A stretch of DNA of 64,000 bases from Corydoras sp. C115 (Eukaryota; Chordata; Actinopteri; Siluriformes; Callichthyidae). Both the position numbers and the translations under genes were made by a program. This document shows positions 11,766 through 21,459 of the stretch, one piece after another. The number at the start of each line of letters is the position of its first letter. The stretch's first letter is position 1. Where the stretch lies: NCBI GenBank assembly GCA_019802505.1, contig JAFMOC010000016.1, positions 2,010,001 to 2,074,000 of the forward strand, written 5' to 3'. The notes under the pieces are model-generated. The model saw only the letters and a list, made by a program, of their open reading frames with translations, did not search any database and was not told the origin of the DNA.

Positions 11766-12559
11766 TACACCTAAAAGCAACATTAACATTAAAAGTAACA
11801 TTATCAACATTACAATCAAAGCTGGGAATGATGATTAGCATTATGAGAGTTTTAGTGACTTTTTTTTTAAGAAATAGATGATGCTTTATAGGATTATATT
11901 GAAAGTGATTTTGAGGTTGATTGTGTGTGTGTTTTACCTAAATACCTTGTCACTTTTAATCATTATTGTTCCTTGTAAAAATAGGTGAAAGGAATGTTTA
12001 ATCTAAACTTTACATTAAGGACTGAATTTATTCTATTTATATAATCATTAACCTTATGAACAGGCACAAAGTTTAGATTTTTCTCTCAAACAAATACTGT
12101 GCAATATATTTTCAACTGGATACAACAATAACAACCACCAAATGATTCATTTTCACAAAGTGTCTAGATTTCTCATAGCAAAAACCAAAGTCAAATGTAG
12201 GTCACAGGTTAGTGATGTTTAGACATGAGCGGGTGTAGGGTTGCATTTGACACTTTGCTTCACATCAGCATCAGTGTTCTCATGCGCTGTTGCCATGACA
12301 ACCTTTTTCTTCCTACAAAATACTTGATTTAATTGGCAATACTTAACATGGCAATCTGAAAGTCACTCTATATTTTGTATGAGGCAAAGTGCACAGTAGT
12401 GATATCTTAAAATTGGCTGTATTTAGAGTATTCCCACTATTCACTTCAGTCTATTAATCATAATGCATCCCGATGATGTGCCTTTCGATGACTGCCATGT
12501 ATTTCCATTAGTTCTTTTCTAAAAGTCCAAGAATATAAAAATAAAGAACTAGTCGTAAT
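11766..12559. other. No gene recognised
   Basis: A+T-rich sequence with a T run near 11862. The stretch at about 12200-12300 is slightly richer in G+C. No feature is supported. Confidence 0.5.
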
Positions 12560-12890
12560 TAAGACAGGAAAGTATATAAAGTGGTATGGCACGTCAGCGC
12601 TATGCTACATGATGAAAGAGCAGGCAAGCATTCTGGGTCTCGCCCATAAACTGCACAATGCTCCAGCTCCGTTTATTGCCAGATTTTATTCTAATCAGCC
12701 GAGTGATTAGAAGCACAGCAAGCCAGATATTATCAATCTTGTAAATTACGACGCTCCTCTGAAGCCAGATCGGCTCTCCTTTGAGTTGCGAGTGCGTGAA
12801 TATGAAACAGGCTGATAAGAGCATAACCTGTGAAAAATGAGCCAGCAGAAAGTCAATATGAGGAATTTTCTCTCTACCTGTCAGCATTCT
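12560..12890. promoter_or_regulatory. Candidate conserved non-coding island with a homeodomain-type palindrome
   Basis: Unique, balanced sequence with an abrupt composition change at both ends. It contains a perfect inverted repeat at 12689-12712: TTCTAATCA, a 6-base spacer, then TGATTAGAA. TAATC/GATTA pairs of this kind are typical of homeodomain dimer sites. A minus-strand frame spans the island but has no gene features. The regulatory reading is inference. Confidence 0.4.
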
Positions 12891-13019
12891 TTTTTTCCTT
12901 TTTTAAATGGATTTCTAGTATGTTTTCGTTGTTTACACTCAGTGTACGAACCTTGATTTATTAAATCTGTCCCACAACACTTATCCAATATATTTAAACA
13001 ATGATTTACAAGTGGCTGC
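12891..13019. other. Linker between two islands
   Basis: A+T-rich spacer with a T/C run at 12889-12905. Confidence 0.5.
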
Positions 13020-13545
13020 GGTAGTAACATTTTCCAGATTAGGCGTCAGACAAATTTTCAATAAACCTAACGACGGACAAATGTAGCTTTACAGAACAGC
13101 AGTAGGTGCTTGATTGTGTCAGGCTAATTAAATTGCCAGCAAAAGGCCATTCTCACACCAGAAAATGCTGTCCCTTTTATAAGACTCGGAAAACGATTCC
13201 AATCAATCTACATCATGTTTTGAGAGGCTTTGAAAGATTTTGTGGCCAAACCTACGCGAGACATTTTGTGGAAGAGAATTCTTCCTCACTCCTGCTCCCC
13301 CTTTAATAGCAAGCTGGTATGATGAGACAGCGTGAGACCACTCAGCAGAGATGGATGTGGGATATTAAAACCGTGTCCCTGCTGCTCCTGTCATACCTTC
13401 ATTTTTTGCTTCTCATACCAGCATGCTGGGTTCATGCTAAAACGGCTCGGCGGATCAGCTGCACGAAATGGGCTCTGTGCGACAGCAGCCGAGTTTGCGC
13501 TTTCTGTTTTAGCCAGGTGCGGATTGAACATTAACCTTTTGTAAA
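13020..13545. promoter_or_regulatory. Candidate conserved non-coding island, with a possible secreted-peptide exon
   Basis: One of the most G+C-balanced, repeat-free stretches in the left half. Motifs include CAGGCTAATTAAATTG near 13122. The plus-strand frame from ATG at 13319 gives a hydrophobic leader (LLLLSYLHFLLLIPACW at residues 20-36) followed by four Cys, and a possible donor CAG|GTGCGG falls at about 13516. I know no such protein. A chance frame inside a regulatory island is more likely. Confidence 0.35.
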
Positions 13546-13776
13546 TCCCTTTTGACATATGTTGCTTTATAGATGAATTCAGATTTGACGGGTACTTTTG
13601 CCCTGTTTTTGCTAATTTGTTTAAGTGTAAAGGAAAGTGAGATCATGCTAAACAAACAAAAAACAAACCCTGAAATGCATCCTAAATACACAGTAATAAC
13701 CATTAATTATAAAATAGTTTTGTTCATCGGGACTGTATTGATCAGCTTATTTGCCATTGCTTTGTAACAACAATCG

Positions 13777-13811
13777 GTTTGTACTCAAAGAGTACAAACA
13801 TTTTTTTTTTT
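13777..13811 (+). other. Perfect hairpin followed by a T run
   Basis: GTTTGTACTC at 13777-13786 pairs perfectly with GAGTACAAAC at 13790-13799 across a 3-base loop. A single A and then 11 T residues follow. The form is that of a bacterial intrinsic terminator, but in this nuclear context a terminator role is unlikely. It could act as a Pol III stop or be a small palindrome relic. Confidence 0.7.
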
Positions 13812-14782
13812 GCACGTAATGGAATCTAATGGGAAACTCATCCCACTGATGAGTGTCACCACTGATGAACCATTTGTAACTTGTACAAGTAAACCACTTG
13901 TTTTTGCCACTGACAGTCTTATAGTGTTTTTTAGCATCATTAATATATTTCTTACACACATCCACTATAAAGACAAAAGTAACGGGCCTTGTTTACAAAC
14001 TCTGTTCATTCCAATCATGTTCAGTAGGTTGAAGTCACGGCTCGGTGTGGGACAGTCTCATTCTTACTCGACCTCTTCCAACTGTGCCTTTAGGGATCTT
14101 GGTTTGTGTACTGGAGCACAGTAATGCTTTAACAGAAAATGGCCTTAAGTAAAAGCATACACATGTCTGAAAGACTTGTGGGTGTTTGGTTTTATATACC
14201 TGTGGCAATAGGGCTGAATAAAAAAAACCCACAATTCCCAAATCTTCTATCTATATAGTGTGGACCTAAATCAACATTTTACTATCTTCAGTTTTGTATT
14301 TCAATACAAAAAGTTGTTTGCCCTAAATTCATGTCATATCAATACTAGTTGGCTGTTTCTAGTATCATTCTTTGTCATTTATTAAACAGAAGTAAAGCTA
14401 ATGGATTAAAACAACAGTATTAAGTAAAGAGAACGTGTACCACTTTTCACTTTCACTCTATATTACTGTCTGTTGGCAGATAATCTATTTCTGCTTTCTA
14501 AGGACTTGAATGATGTACTTATGCATAGTTTATAAATACAGCATCAGGTCATAGCATAAGGCTTCATGTCATGTTTAGGTTAAAGCAACAGACAACATGG
14601 TGCACTCATATAAACAAGGTCCTCCTGCCTGCAGAACTGCTGCTCACTGGATGTTTTTTTTCTTTATTGCACTTATTTCAAATAAATCCAGACGACAGTG
14701 TTTAAAATATTAGGTAAAATTACATTTGGCATTGTCATTCATTTAATCTTGTTGTAATCCATCAAGTCTTATAGTTGTTGCG
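13812..14782. other. No gene recognised
   Basis: Mixed to A+T-rich sequence. Overlapping short frames on both strands at 13573-14241 share no codon bias or splice sites. Confidence 0.5.
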
Positions 14783-14975
14783 AAGATAGGCTAAAGCCTA
14801 TCCCAGAACATATTGGACAAAAAGAAAGGAAAACCCCATAAACAGCGTGCTTATCCATAGCTGAGCACACACATTCAAACCAAAAGATGATGAACTCATT
14901 TTATCTGAGTTTCATGTCTTTGCACAGTAGGAGGAAACTTGCACTCCCAAATAAAACACATGAAGACACAGGGAG
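14783..14975 (-). repeat. SINE family 1-related tail, strongly degraded
   Basis: The order of blocks is that of the family 1 tail on the minus strand: 'gcctatcccagaaca', a gap, 'gagcacacacattcaaacc', 'cagtaggaggaaactt' and 'gaagacacagggagatgg'. Each block is diverged. Confidence 0.55.
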
Positions 14976-15281
14976 ATGGATTTTAATTTGTCAAACACTG
15001 ATGTTAGACTTAATGGCTTACAGACTTGCAGTTCATCCCAAAGGTGTCCCAAATTGGGTTGCAGTCGGGGCTCCCCACAGACCAGTCAAAGTCTACCACA
15101 CAAAACTCATACAAACGACACAAAATAGTTTGAACAGAAATGAGCAATACTTAAACTGTTCCTACAGTGTAAATGGCATACAACTGTCTAAAATCCAAGA
15201 TTAATGAATTTTGTTTTGTTTTTTGTTATTTGTATAAAAGAATCAGCTGAAATAACATGCTCCAAATGTCAACGATAAGTA
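14976..15281. other. No gene recognised
   Basis: Spacer left of the Tc1 element, A+T-rich, no feature. Confidence 0.6.
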
Positions 15282-15320
15282 CAGTCATGGCCAACAGTTT
15301 TGAGAATGATACAAATATTA
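15282..15320 (+). repeat. Left terminal inverted repeat of the Tc1 element
   Basis: It begins CAGTCATGGCCAACAGTTTT and continues to ACAAATATTA. Compared with the reverse complement of the right end there are about three mismatches, for example CAACAG against CAAAAG. The outer TA belongs to the target. Confidence 0.95.
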
Positions 15321-15653
15321 ATTTTTACAAAGTCTACTGCTTCAGTTTTTATAATGGCAATTTGCATATACTCCAGAATGTTATAAAGAGTGATCAGCTT
15401 AACAGCAATTAATTGCAAAGTCAATATTTGCCAAGAAAATGAACTTTATCCCCAAAACACATTTCAAATTCATTGCAGCCCTGCCCTAAAAGGACCAGCT
15501 AACATCGTTTCAGTGATTTCTCCATTAACACAGGTGTGGGTGTTGATGAGGACAGAGTTGGAGATCAATCGGTCATGATTAAGTAAGAATGACACCCCTG
15601 GACACTTTAAAAGGAGGCTGGTGCTTGGCATCATTGTTTCTCTTCTGTTAACC

Positions 15654-16616
15654 ATGGAAGGGAAGAGTATCGCAGCTAGAAAGATTGCACCTCAGTCAAC
15701 AATCTATCGCATCATCAAGAACTTCAAGGAGAGAGGTTCCATTGTTGCCAAAAAGGCTCCAGGGTGCCCAAGAAAGACCAGCAAGCGCCAGGACCGTCTC
15801 TTAAAAGTGTTTCAGCTGCGGGATCGGGCTACCAGCAGTGCAGAGCTTGCTCAGGAATGGCAGCAGGCAGGTGTGAGTGCATCTGCATGCACTGTGAGGC
15901 GGAGACTCTTGGAGCAAGGCCTGATCTCAAGGAGGGCAGCAAAGAAGCCACTTCTCTCCAGAAAAAACATCAGGGACAGACTGATATTCTGCAAAAGGTA
16001 CAGGGAGTGGACTGCTGAGGACTGGGGTAAAGTCATTTTCTCTGATGTATCCCCTTTCCGATTGTTTGGGACATCTGGAAAACAGCTTATTCGGAGAAGA
16101 CAAGGTGAGCGCTACCACCAGTGTTGTCTCATGCCAACTGTAAAGCATCCTGAAACCATTCATGTGTGGGGTTGCTTCTCAGCCAAGGGAATCGTCTCTC
16201 TCACAGTCTTGCCTAAAAACACAGCCATGAATAAAGAATGGTACCAGAATGTCCTCCGAGAGCATCTTTTCCCCACCATCCAAGAGCAGTTTGGTGATCA
16301 CCAATGTCTTTTCCAGCATGATGGAGCACCTTGCCATAAAGCAAAGGTGATAACTACATGGCTCAGGGAACAAAACATAGAGATTTTGGGTCCATGGCCT
16401 GGAAACTCCCCAGATCTTAATCCCATTGAGAACTTGTGGTCAATCATCAAGAGACGGGTGGACAAACAAAAACCTACAAATTCTGACAAAATGCAAGCAT
16501 TGATTGTGCAAGAATGGACTGTTATCAGTCAGCATTTGGTCCAGAGGATGATTGAGAGCATGCCAGGGAGAATTGCAGAGGTCCTGAAGAAGAAGGGTCA
16601 ACACTGCAAATATTGA
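15654..16616 (+). CDS. Tc1-like transposase, DD35E, N-terminally shortened
   Basis: A 320-residue frame from ATG at 15654, the first ATG in the open frame, to TGA at 16614-16616. It would bind the TIRs and catalyse cut-and-paste transposition in the nucleus. The N-terminal third is the DNA-binding region: partial first helix-turn-helix (about residues 6-27), a GRPR-like linker reading GCPRK at 37-41, and a second helix-turn-helix (about 60-95). The catalytic core has D131 in VIFSDVSPF, D223 in FQHDGAPCH and E259 in SPDLNPIENLW. Exactly 35 residues separate D223 and E259, against 34 in classical Tc1 transposases. Damage signs: the frame is about 20 residues shorter at the start than family members I know, Arg is replaced by Cys in the linker (a CpG-to-TpG type change), and Val follows D131 where Glu is usual. 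No introns, as expected for this family. AATAAA lies at 16645-16650. Activity is doubtful. Confidence 0.95.
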   Translation: MEGKSIAARKIAPQSTIYRIIKNFKERGSIVAKKAPGCPRKTSKRQDRLLKVFQLRDRATSSAELAQEWQQAGVSASACTVRRRLLEQGLISRRAAKKPLLSRKNIRDRLIFCKRYREWTAEDWGKVIFSDVSPFRLFGTSGKQLIRRRQGERYHQCCLMPTVKHPETIHVWGCFSAKGIVSLTVLPKNTAMNKEWYQNVLREHLFPTIQEQFGDHQCLFQHDGAPCHKAKVITTWLREQNIEILGPWPGNSPDLNPIENLWSIIKRRVDKQKPTNSDKMQALIVQEWTVISQHLVQRMIESMPGRIAEVLKKKGQHCKY

Positions 16617-16644
16617 CTTGCTGCATTAACTCATTCTTACTGTC

Positions 16645-16650
16645 AATAAA
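16645..16650 (+). terminator. Polyadenylation signal of the transposase gene
   Basis: A perfect AATAAA lies 28 bases after the stop codon and inside the element. Confidence 0.7.
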
Positions 16651-16755
16651 AGCTTTTGTTACTCATAATATGATTGCAATTATATTTCTATATGTGATAA
16701 AAAACATCTGACAAACACACATAAAAACCAGAGGGCAGCAGATCATGTGAAAATC

Positions 16756-16794
16756 TAATATTTGTGTCATTCTAAAAACTTTTGGCCATGACTG
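16756..16794 (-). repeat. Right terminal inverted repeat of the Tc1 element
   Basis: It reads TAATATTTGTGTCATTC to GGCCATGACTG and is the reverse complement of the left TIR with a few changes. A TA duplicate follows at 16795-16796. Confidence 0.95.
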
Positions 16795-16831
16795 TACATG
16801 AAGTAGCAGTTAAAAGTTGGACCTTTTGCTT

Positions 16832-17188
16832 CACTTAATGTCCATGTTATCAGTTCCACTTACCATATAGATAAACTTTGAAGTTCTACATTTACAGACT
16901 GTATTTCATCTGTTTGTGGACTAGAGTAAATATTGTGTTAGTCCCCTTACTCTGTTCCAATGGTCAGGACCCCAATAGTAGCACCACAGAGCAGGTATTA
17001 TTTTGTTGGTGTATTATTCCTATCCCAGCAGTGTCACTGAGGTGTATAAATGAAACTACAGCAGCACTGCTGCACTAGAACCCCTTACTGTATCAGTGTC
17101 ATTGCAGAACTGACAATAAACAATCCACCCAAATGATACCTGTTCTGTAATGGTCCTCACCAATAGAGAAAAGAGAACCAACAGTTAA
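16832..17188. mobile_element. Non-autonomous fold-back DNA element, right arm truncated
   Basis: The left arm (about 16951-17040, 'tccaatggtcaggacccc', 'cagagcaggtattatttt', 'cagcagtgtcactga') is the inverted copy of the right arm (about 17098-17166, 'tcagtgtcattgcag', 'aaatgatacctgttctg', 'ggtcctcaccaatag'). A related left arm is present at 59690-59960. I recognise this palindromic family as widespread in ray-finned fish. The outermost part of the right arm is missing. Confidence 0.8.
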
Positions 17189-17202
17189 TTGGATTTAAAT
17201 TA

Positions 17203-17234
17203 CGTTTTGTTTTGTTTTGTTTTGTTTTGTTTTG
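17203..17234. repeat. (TTTTG)n microsatellite
   Basis: About six pentanucleotide units. Confidence 0.95.
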
Positions 17235-17731
17235 ATAAACAGTGAGAATAAGTTCATGAACTGTGATGGAAGGGATAAGCTGTGACTTTGATAAGGCCAA
17301 GCAAGTATGAAGTATGAATTATTTTTCACTAATATGTGAAAAAAAAAATTGTATTCAGGTGTTTTTATCGCATCAGCATCTAATTATCAAATTTTCTTTT
17401 CACAAATCTATATAAGCAATTAAAAATAAAGCTGTACAGTTACACCTATTAAATTCCTAATAATGAGCCTTGGTTGTGTTAAGGAAATTAGAAAGCTAAT
17501 TATTATAAACCTGCCATTTATGTCCTTAAAACTTCTCCAGCTGTAAAACATCAGGTTGACAGACAAAAGAGTGAACAGGTGGCAGACAGCTGAGAAAGAT
17601 AAAGAAGAGAGAGAGAAGGCTCTTAAAAAGACGTTCCGTTAAACGAGTGAGAGCTGATGCTGATTTTCAGTCCTTAATCTGAAGTCCACCTGCTTCCTAA
17701 TTTTGAGCAACCACCAAATACGAGCACCCTT

Positions 17732-17736
<5 letters not shown>
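17235..17736. other. No gene recognised
   Basis: A+T-rich with a purine-rich patch at 17595-17630. No feature supported. Confidence 0.5.

Positions 17737-17767
<31 letters not shown>
17737..17767. repeat. (GA)n microsatellite
   Basis: About 15 perfect dinucleotide units. Confidence 0.98.
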
Positions 17768-17769
<2 letters not shown>

Positions 17770-18533
17770 ATGACATGTTTGGTAATTTCTAAACACTAAA
17801 ACAGGTGTTCTACAAAGCACTACAACAAAGTAACGCTTAGCATTTGAGTATGGTTTTGAACAAAGGTTCCTTGGGAGGCTCAATGCTTATTTTAGAGCCT
17901 GAGTGCCATGTTTTCTTTTCTAATTGCAATGACGAGGCATTAGAGTTCAAGATGGATTCCGCACTGTCAGCAGGGTACAACCATGCCTCCCTCACTTTCA
18001 TCATGGTGACCATCTTGGGTCTCACTAGAACAACATAAAACATTAGGGCTTGCTTTAGTGTTGTGGCTAGAGAAAACTGTGCCTGGTCAAGCACGAATAA
18101 GTGTTCACATGGTCGCCTTTTCTTATGGGTTTAATAATGATAGGTCAATAAATAACCAGGTTTAAAAGAGTCACAGTCTATTATTTTTGGTACTACATAT
18201 GAGCCAACACTTAAGCTAAGCTGATGCACTGATTTATATAATTAGGTAACTTAAATCTATTTAAGCTCTTGTGATCTTATGTTTAAAAAATGGTGACACC
18301 ATCATTAAAGCTTTTGCATTTATTAAAGGCCAGAGTTCGTCTCCTTGTACAAGGTGGATAAGGTCCTTTCTCTGTGTAGTTTACATAGTCTCTTCCTGTC
18401 TGTCTTGCACTGGCAAAATGAAATTGTGAATGTGTTTCACTTTTTGTAATTTTACCCGGCACGTTTCATTCTATGCGTGTTGGGGCATTTTGTTGGTGAA
18501 CATGATTATACAGACAAGAAAAAAAAACAAGTT
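17768..18533. other. No gene recognised
   Basis: The stretch 17830-18095 is open on both strands, but neither translation resembles a protein and splice sites are lacking. Confidence 0.5.
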
Positions 18534-18745
18534 TGCACGGTGGTACAAAAATGAGCAAATATACGTGTGGAGTCTGCATGTCTTCCCTGCACCTGCATAA
18601 GTTTATTTCCAATTTCCTCCCACAAAGGTAAATTAGAGAAACAAAATTGTCCTAAACATCAAGGGTTTTTGTATCAGTGTCCTCGTAATGCCGGTTCCAA
18701 GCCCCGGCAAAATCCCCTAACAGGAATAGAGTTGGGTGTGAATAC
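18534..18745 (+). repeat. Degraded SINE-like repeat
   Basis: GTTTGCACGGTGGTACAAAA resembles the SINE head. The blocks 'ggagtctgcatgtcttccct' and 'tttccaatttcctcccac' follow the family 1 order. A second motif 'atgccggttccaagcccc' is also known from teleost repeats. The copy is old. Confidence 0.5.
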
Positions 18746-20141
18746 AAGTTGTTAATTTGTCACCCATTTGACAGTGCTGAAAAAAAGCTGTAGACTAACA
18801 CACAAAGGTAAAATGTAACATGCAGTTTAATCTAAGTGTTTTGTCTCATAGCCATGAAATGGATGAATACTTAATTTAGGGCCACAAATAATAATCACTC
18901 AAGTATGATTTAAAATAATTCAGTTCATTCACATTGGCATCAAAAGCAGATCTGAGTCACAACAAGGCAAAAGATTTGAGTCACTTCAGCATGAAAGGAT
19001 CAAAATTCAAACAGAACCGATAGGTTAGGTTTGTGCAGTGATTGACATAAATAAGACATTGCTTATTTGCATAATGTTGCATTTTAATGCAGTGATTTAC
19101 ATGTCAGTGTACATATGATGCCGTACCAAAGTATTAGTAAGTATCTTAGAGATATAATGACCTATCTGTGCTCTCTGACATGCAACAAATGTTTAAGAAA
19201 TTAGATTATCCTGATGTTATTAGGTATGGTATGGGTACTCCATTATCCTGACCTCTTAAGTTAACCTAAAAGTTTGTAGGGTAATTTAATTTGTAGCTGT
19301 CAGTAGTTATAATTTCACATAGCTATTCGGTTAAATAAAAATAATCAATAGATGTGGGTTAAAAAAAAAAAAGTCAGATTAGAAATTTGGGCAAAATTTC
19401 CCTATGTTTTCTGTTGCTCATTATTCTTGAATCCATTATGACAGAGAGCACAACGATACAAACCCAGTTCAGGTTGCTGAAAATATTCTAGAGGATTTCA
19501 GTAGTAGTAACTTGAATTTTGCATTGTGGTTTTTGTTGGTCAATTTACATATATTTAAGGCTTGTAATAACAAAATATTTGACACCATAGAGCAGTTTAT
19601 CCATCATTTTTAGGCCTCCTGATGAAAGCCTATTGGACAGAGTTCATTCTCTACAGGGCTACACCATATCTGTAGTCGTGCACAGGGCCAAAGTCCATCT
19701 GTTCTCCATTAATGTGGTAATTCCAGTCTAGCTTGAGTCCTCTGTTTGGCTGTTCTCCATCTCACCCTAAGTTCAAACTCAGACCTTTTTAAAAGAAATG
19801 GTGAGTGAAAAAGCACTGTAACTTCCTTTTTCTAGTTCCTTTTTCTTACCTCCCTGTTGTTAGTGACAGAACTTGGTCATTCCTACAGCTGTTCTTCTGT
19901 TTTGTAAAGTTAATGATGGAATCAGCACACGCAATAAACAAAAGGGGAGAAAAAACATATTGAAAATCATTCCAATGTTCCTCTAGGTGACTATGAGAGG
20001 CGGTGAAGTTATTATGCTTTCGATCGCCTGCCGTGAAGGGGATACAGGGCGGATAGTTAAGAAACAGCATGACACACTATGTTTATAGTTATTATTTTGT
20101 TCATTTTTAATTCCCTTTTACCTGATTTATGTCATGTCTTC
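18746..20141. other. No gene recognised
   Basis: A+T-rich sequence. The stretch 19610-19800 is more balanced but has no identifiable feature. The minus frame at 19846-20070 is not supported. Confidence 0.5.
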
Positions 20142-20172
20142 CTTTTTTTTTTTTTTTGTTTGTTTGTTTTTA
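20142..20172. repeat. T run with (TTTG)n
   Basis: Fifteen or so T residues followed by three TTTG-type units; possibly the A-rich end of a retroposed sequence on the minus strand. Confidence 0.85.
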
Positions 20173-20526
20173 AGGTATAATTTCAGTGCAGCTTTGTGCC
20201 CGTCTGTATTTGAGACATGTTTCTTTATCATATCTGCTGGCTCAGGTTTTTGTATTTTACTATATTTGTGAAGGGTGTGGAGTCCTATGAAATAATTACA
20301 TTGAAATATTCAGATTAAAGGGGACTACAAATTATTTCAGATCATTCACAGTATTTTATATTGTTAAGTGTAATGTGATGTAAATAAACTATTGATCCGT
20401 TTAGCAGGAGAAATCTGTTCTACAATGTTTATTTTTACTGCTATATGTGTAGCTACTTAAAGCTTTATCCAACTAAAACTGAAAACTAAAAATCCAATTA
20501 TTAATAACTGATTCCCTTTATACAAC
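20173..20526. other. No gene recognised
   Basis: A+T-rich spacer. Confidence 0.6.
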
Positions 20527-20790
20527 ATATGGACAAATGTATTTGGACAACTCCACTTTACACCTATAAGTATTAAAGACATTATCTTTTAAATTGGCTC
20601 CCCTTTGCAGCTACAACAGCTTACAATGTTTTGTAAAAACTTTCTTCAAGATTTTGGATTGTGTGATGAAAGTTTTTGCCCATTCAACCAGAAGAGCATT
20701 TATGAGCTCAAACATTGGTTGGATGAAAGAGTCTGGCACTCAGTATGTTCTAGTTTTTTGGGTTTATGTTGGGGCATTGATAAATAAAGT
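20527..20790 (-). pseudogene. Tc1-like transposon remnant, 3' end and C-terminal transposase part
   Basis: On the plus strand the terminal motif 'tatggacaaatgtatttgga' is followed by 'cagctacaacagcttacaat', 'caagattttggattgtg', 'tttttgcccattcaaccaga' and 'agagcatttatgagctca'. Read on the minus strand the last blocks correspond to the 'LTNALL-EW-K' end of a Tc1-type transposase. The same family is represented at 26045-26310 and 38265-38525. Many stops; inactive. Confidence 0.75.
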
Positions 20791-20821
20791 GATAAAGTGA
20801 TCTATTTTGCCTACTGTGCTT

Positions 20822-21050
20822 GTACACAGGAGAATTTGTCCTCCACGTTTAACCCATCTGTGCAGTGAAATACGCATATATACACACGCTGAGTGAAGTG
20901 AGCACACCAGAGTGGTGGGCAGTCTTGTACATTATACAGCAACCAGGGAGCAATTGGGGTTAGATGCCTCCAAGTTCACTTCAGCCATAGCACTTAGTGG
21001 GACTTTAGGAACTTCAGATCACAAAGATGGTTCCTTAACCACAAGCTTTG
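20822..21050 (-). repeat. SINE family 3, degraded
   Basis: On the minus strand a tRNA-like head GCTTGTGGTTAAGGAACC is followed by a core 'tctaaccccaattgctccct', then 'gtgtgctcacttcact' and the tail 'gcacagatgggttaaacgtg' and 'ggacaaattctcctgtgt'. The tail phrase is familiar from several fish SINEs. Confidence 0.65.
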
Positions 21051-21459
21051 TGAAGGTCAAATAAGCTCTTCCAAACAAACACACCCAATGTCCTTATGGA
21101 CCTTTGTATACTGGGTCACACTAATTCTGAAAAAAATAAAGGGCCTTTCTTAAAACAAATAGAAAAAAATGAAGCTGCTGAATTTAATGATTAAGAGGTG
21201 TAATAAATATCGACAAGCCAAATGTTTCTATAAATATATTATGTATGAATAAATAAGTATATAATGTTGTACACACACCATCATCATTATAATCAATAAT
21301 TATTTATATATAAATTTAGTCCCCATAAACAATCACTACATGGGTATTTACAAAGATTTGAGATTTATTCAAAATACATCTCAAAATAATTTACTAAACC
21401 ATTAGACCAAGCCACATCTTTTTTCTATTGACTTCAGCCTAAACCTCAGTTTTCAGAGA
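21051..21459. other. No gene recognised
   Basis: Very A+T-rich sequence with ATTATTTATATATAAATTTA-like stretches. Confidence 0.6.

Larger units (their letters stand above)
15282..16794 (+). mobile_element. Nearly intact Tc1/mariner transposon, DD35E type (1513 bp)
   Basis: The element runs from CAGTCATGGCC to its reverse complement GGCCATGACTG and is bordered on both sides by the target dinucleotide TA (15280-15281 and 16795-16796). Terminal inverted repeats of 39 bp differ at only a few positions. One uninterrupted transposase frame fills the centre. Limited decay between the TIRs and an unbroken frame suggest recent activity of this family, although this copy looks defective at the N terminus. 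It is the youngest-looking transposon in the window; the other Tc1 pieces are fragments. Confidence 0.95.

Noticed and set aside
13777..13811. Bacterial-type intrinsic terminator
   Set aside because: The form fits but all surrounding sequence is animal nuclear DNA with SINEs, microsatellites and Tc1 elements, so a bacterial terminator makes no sense here.
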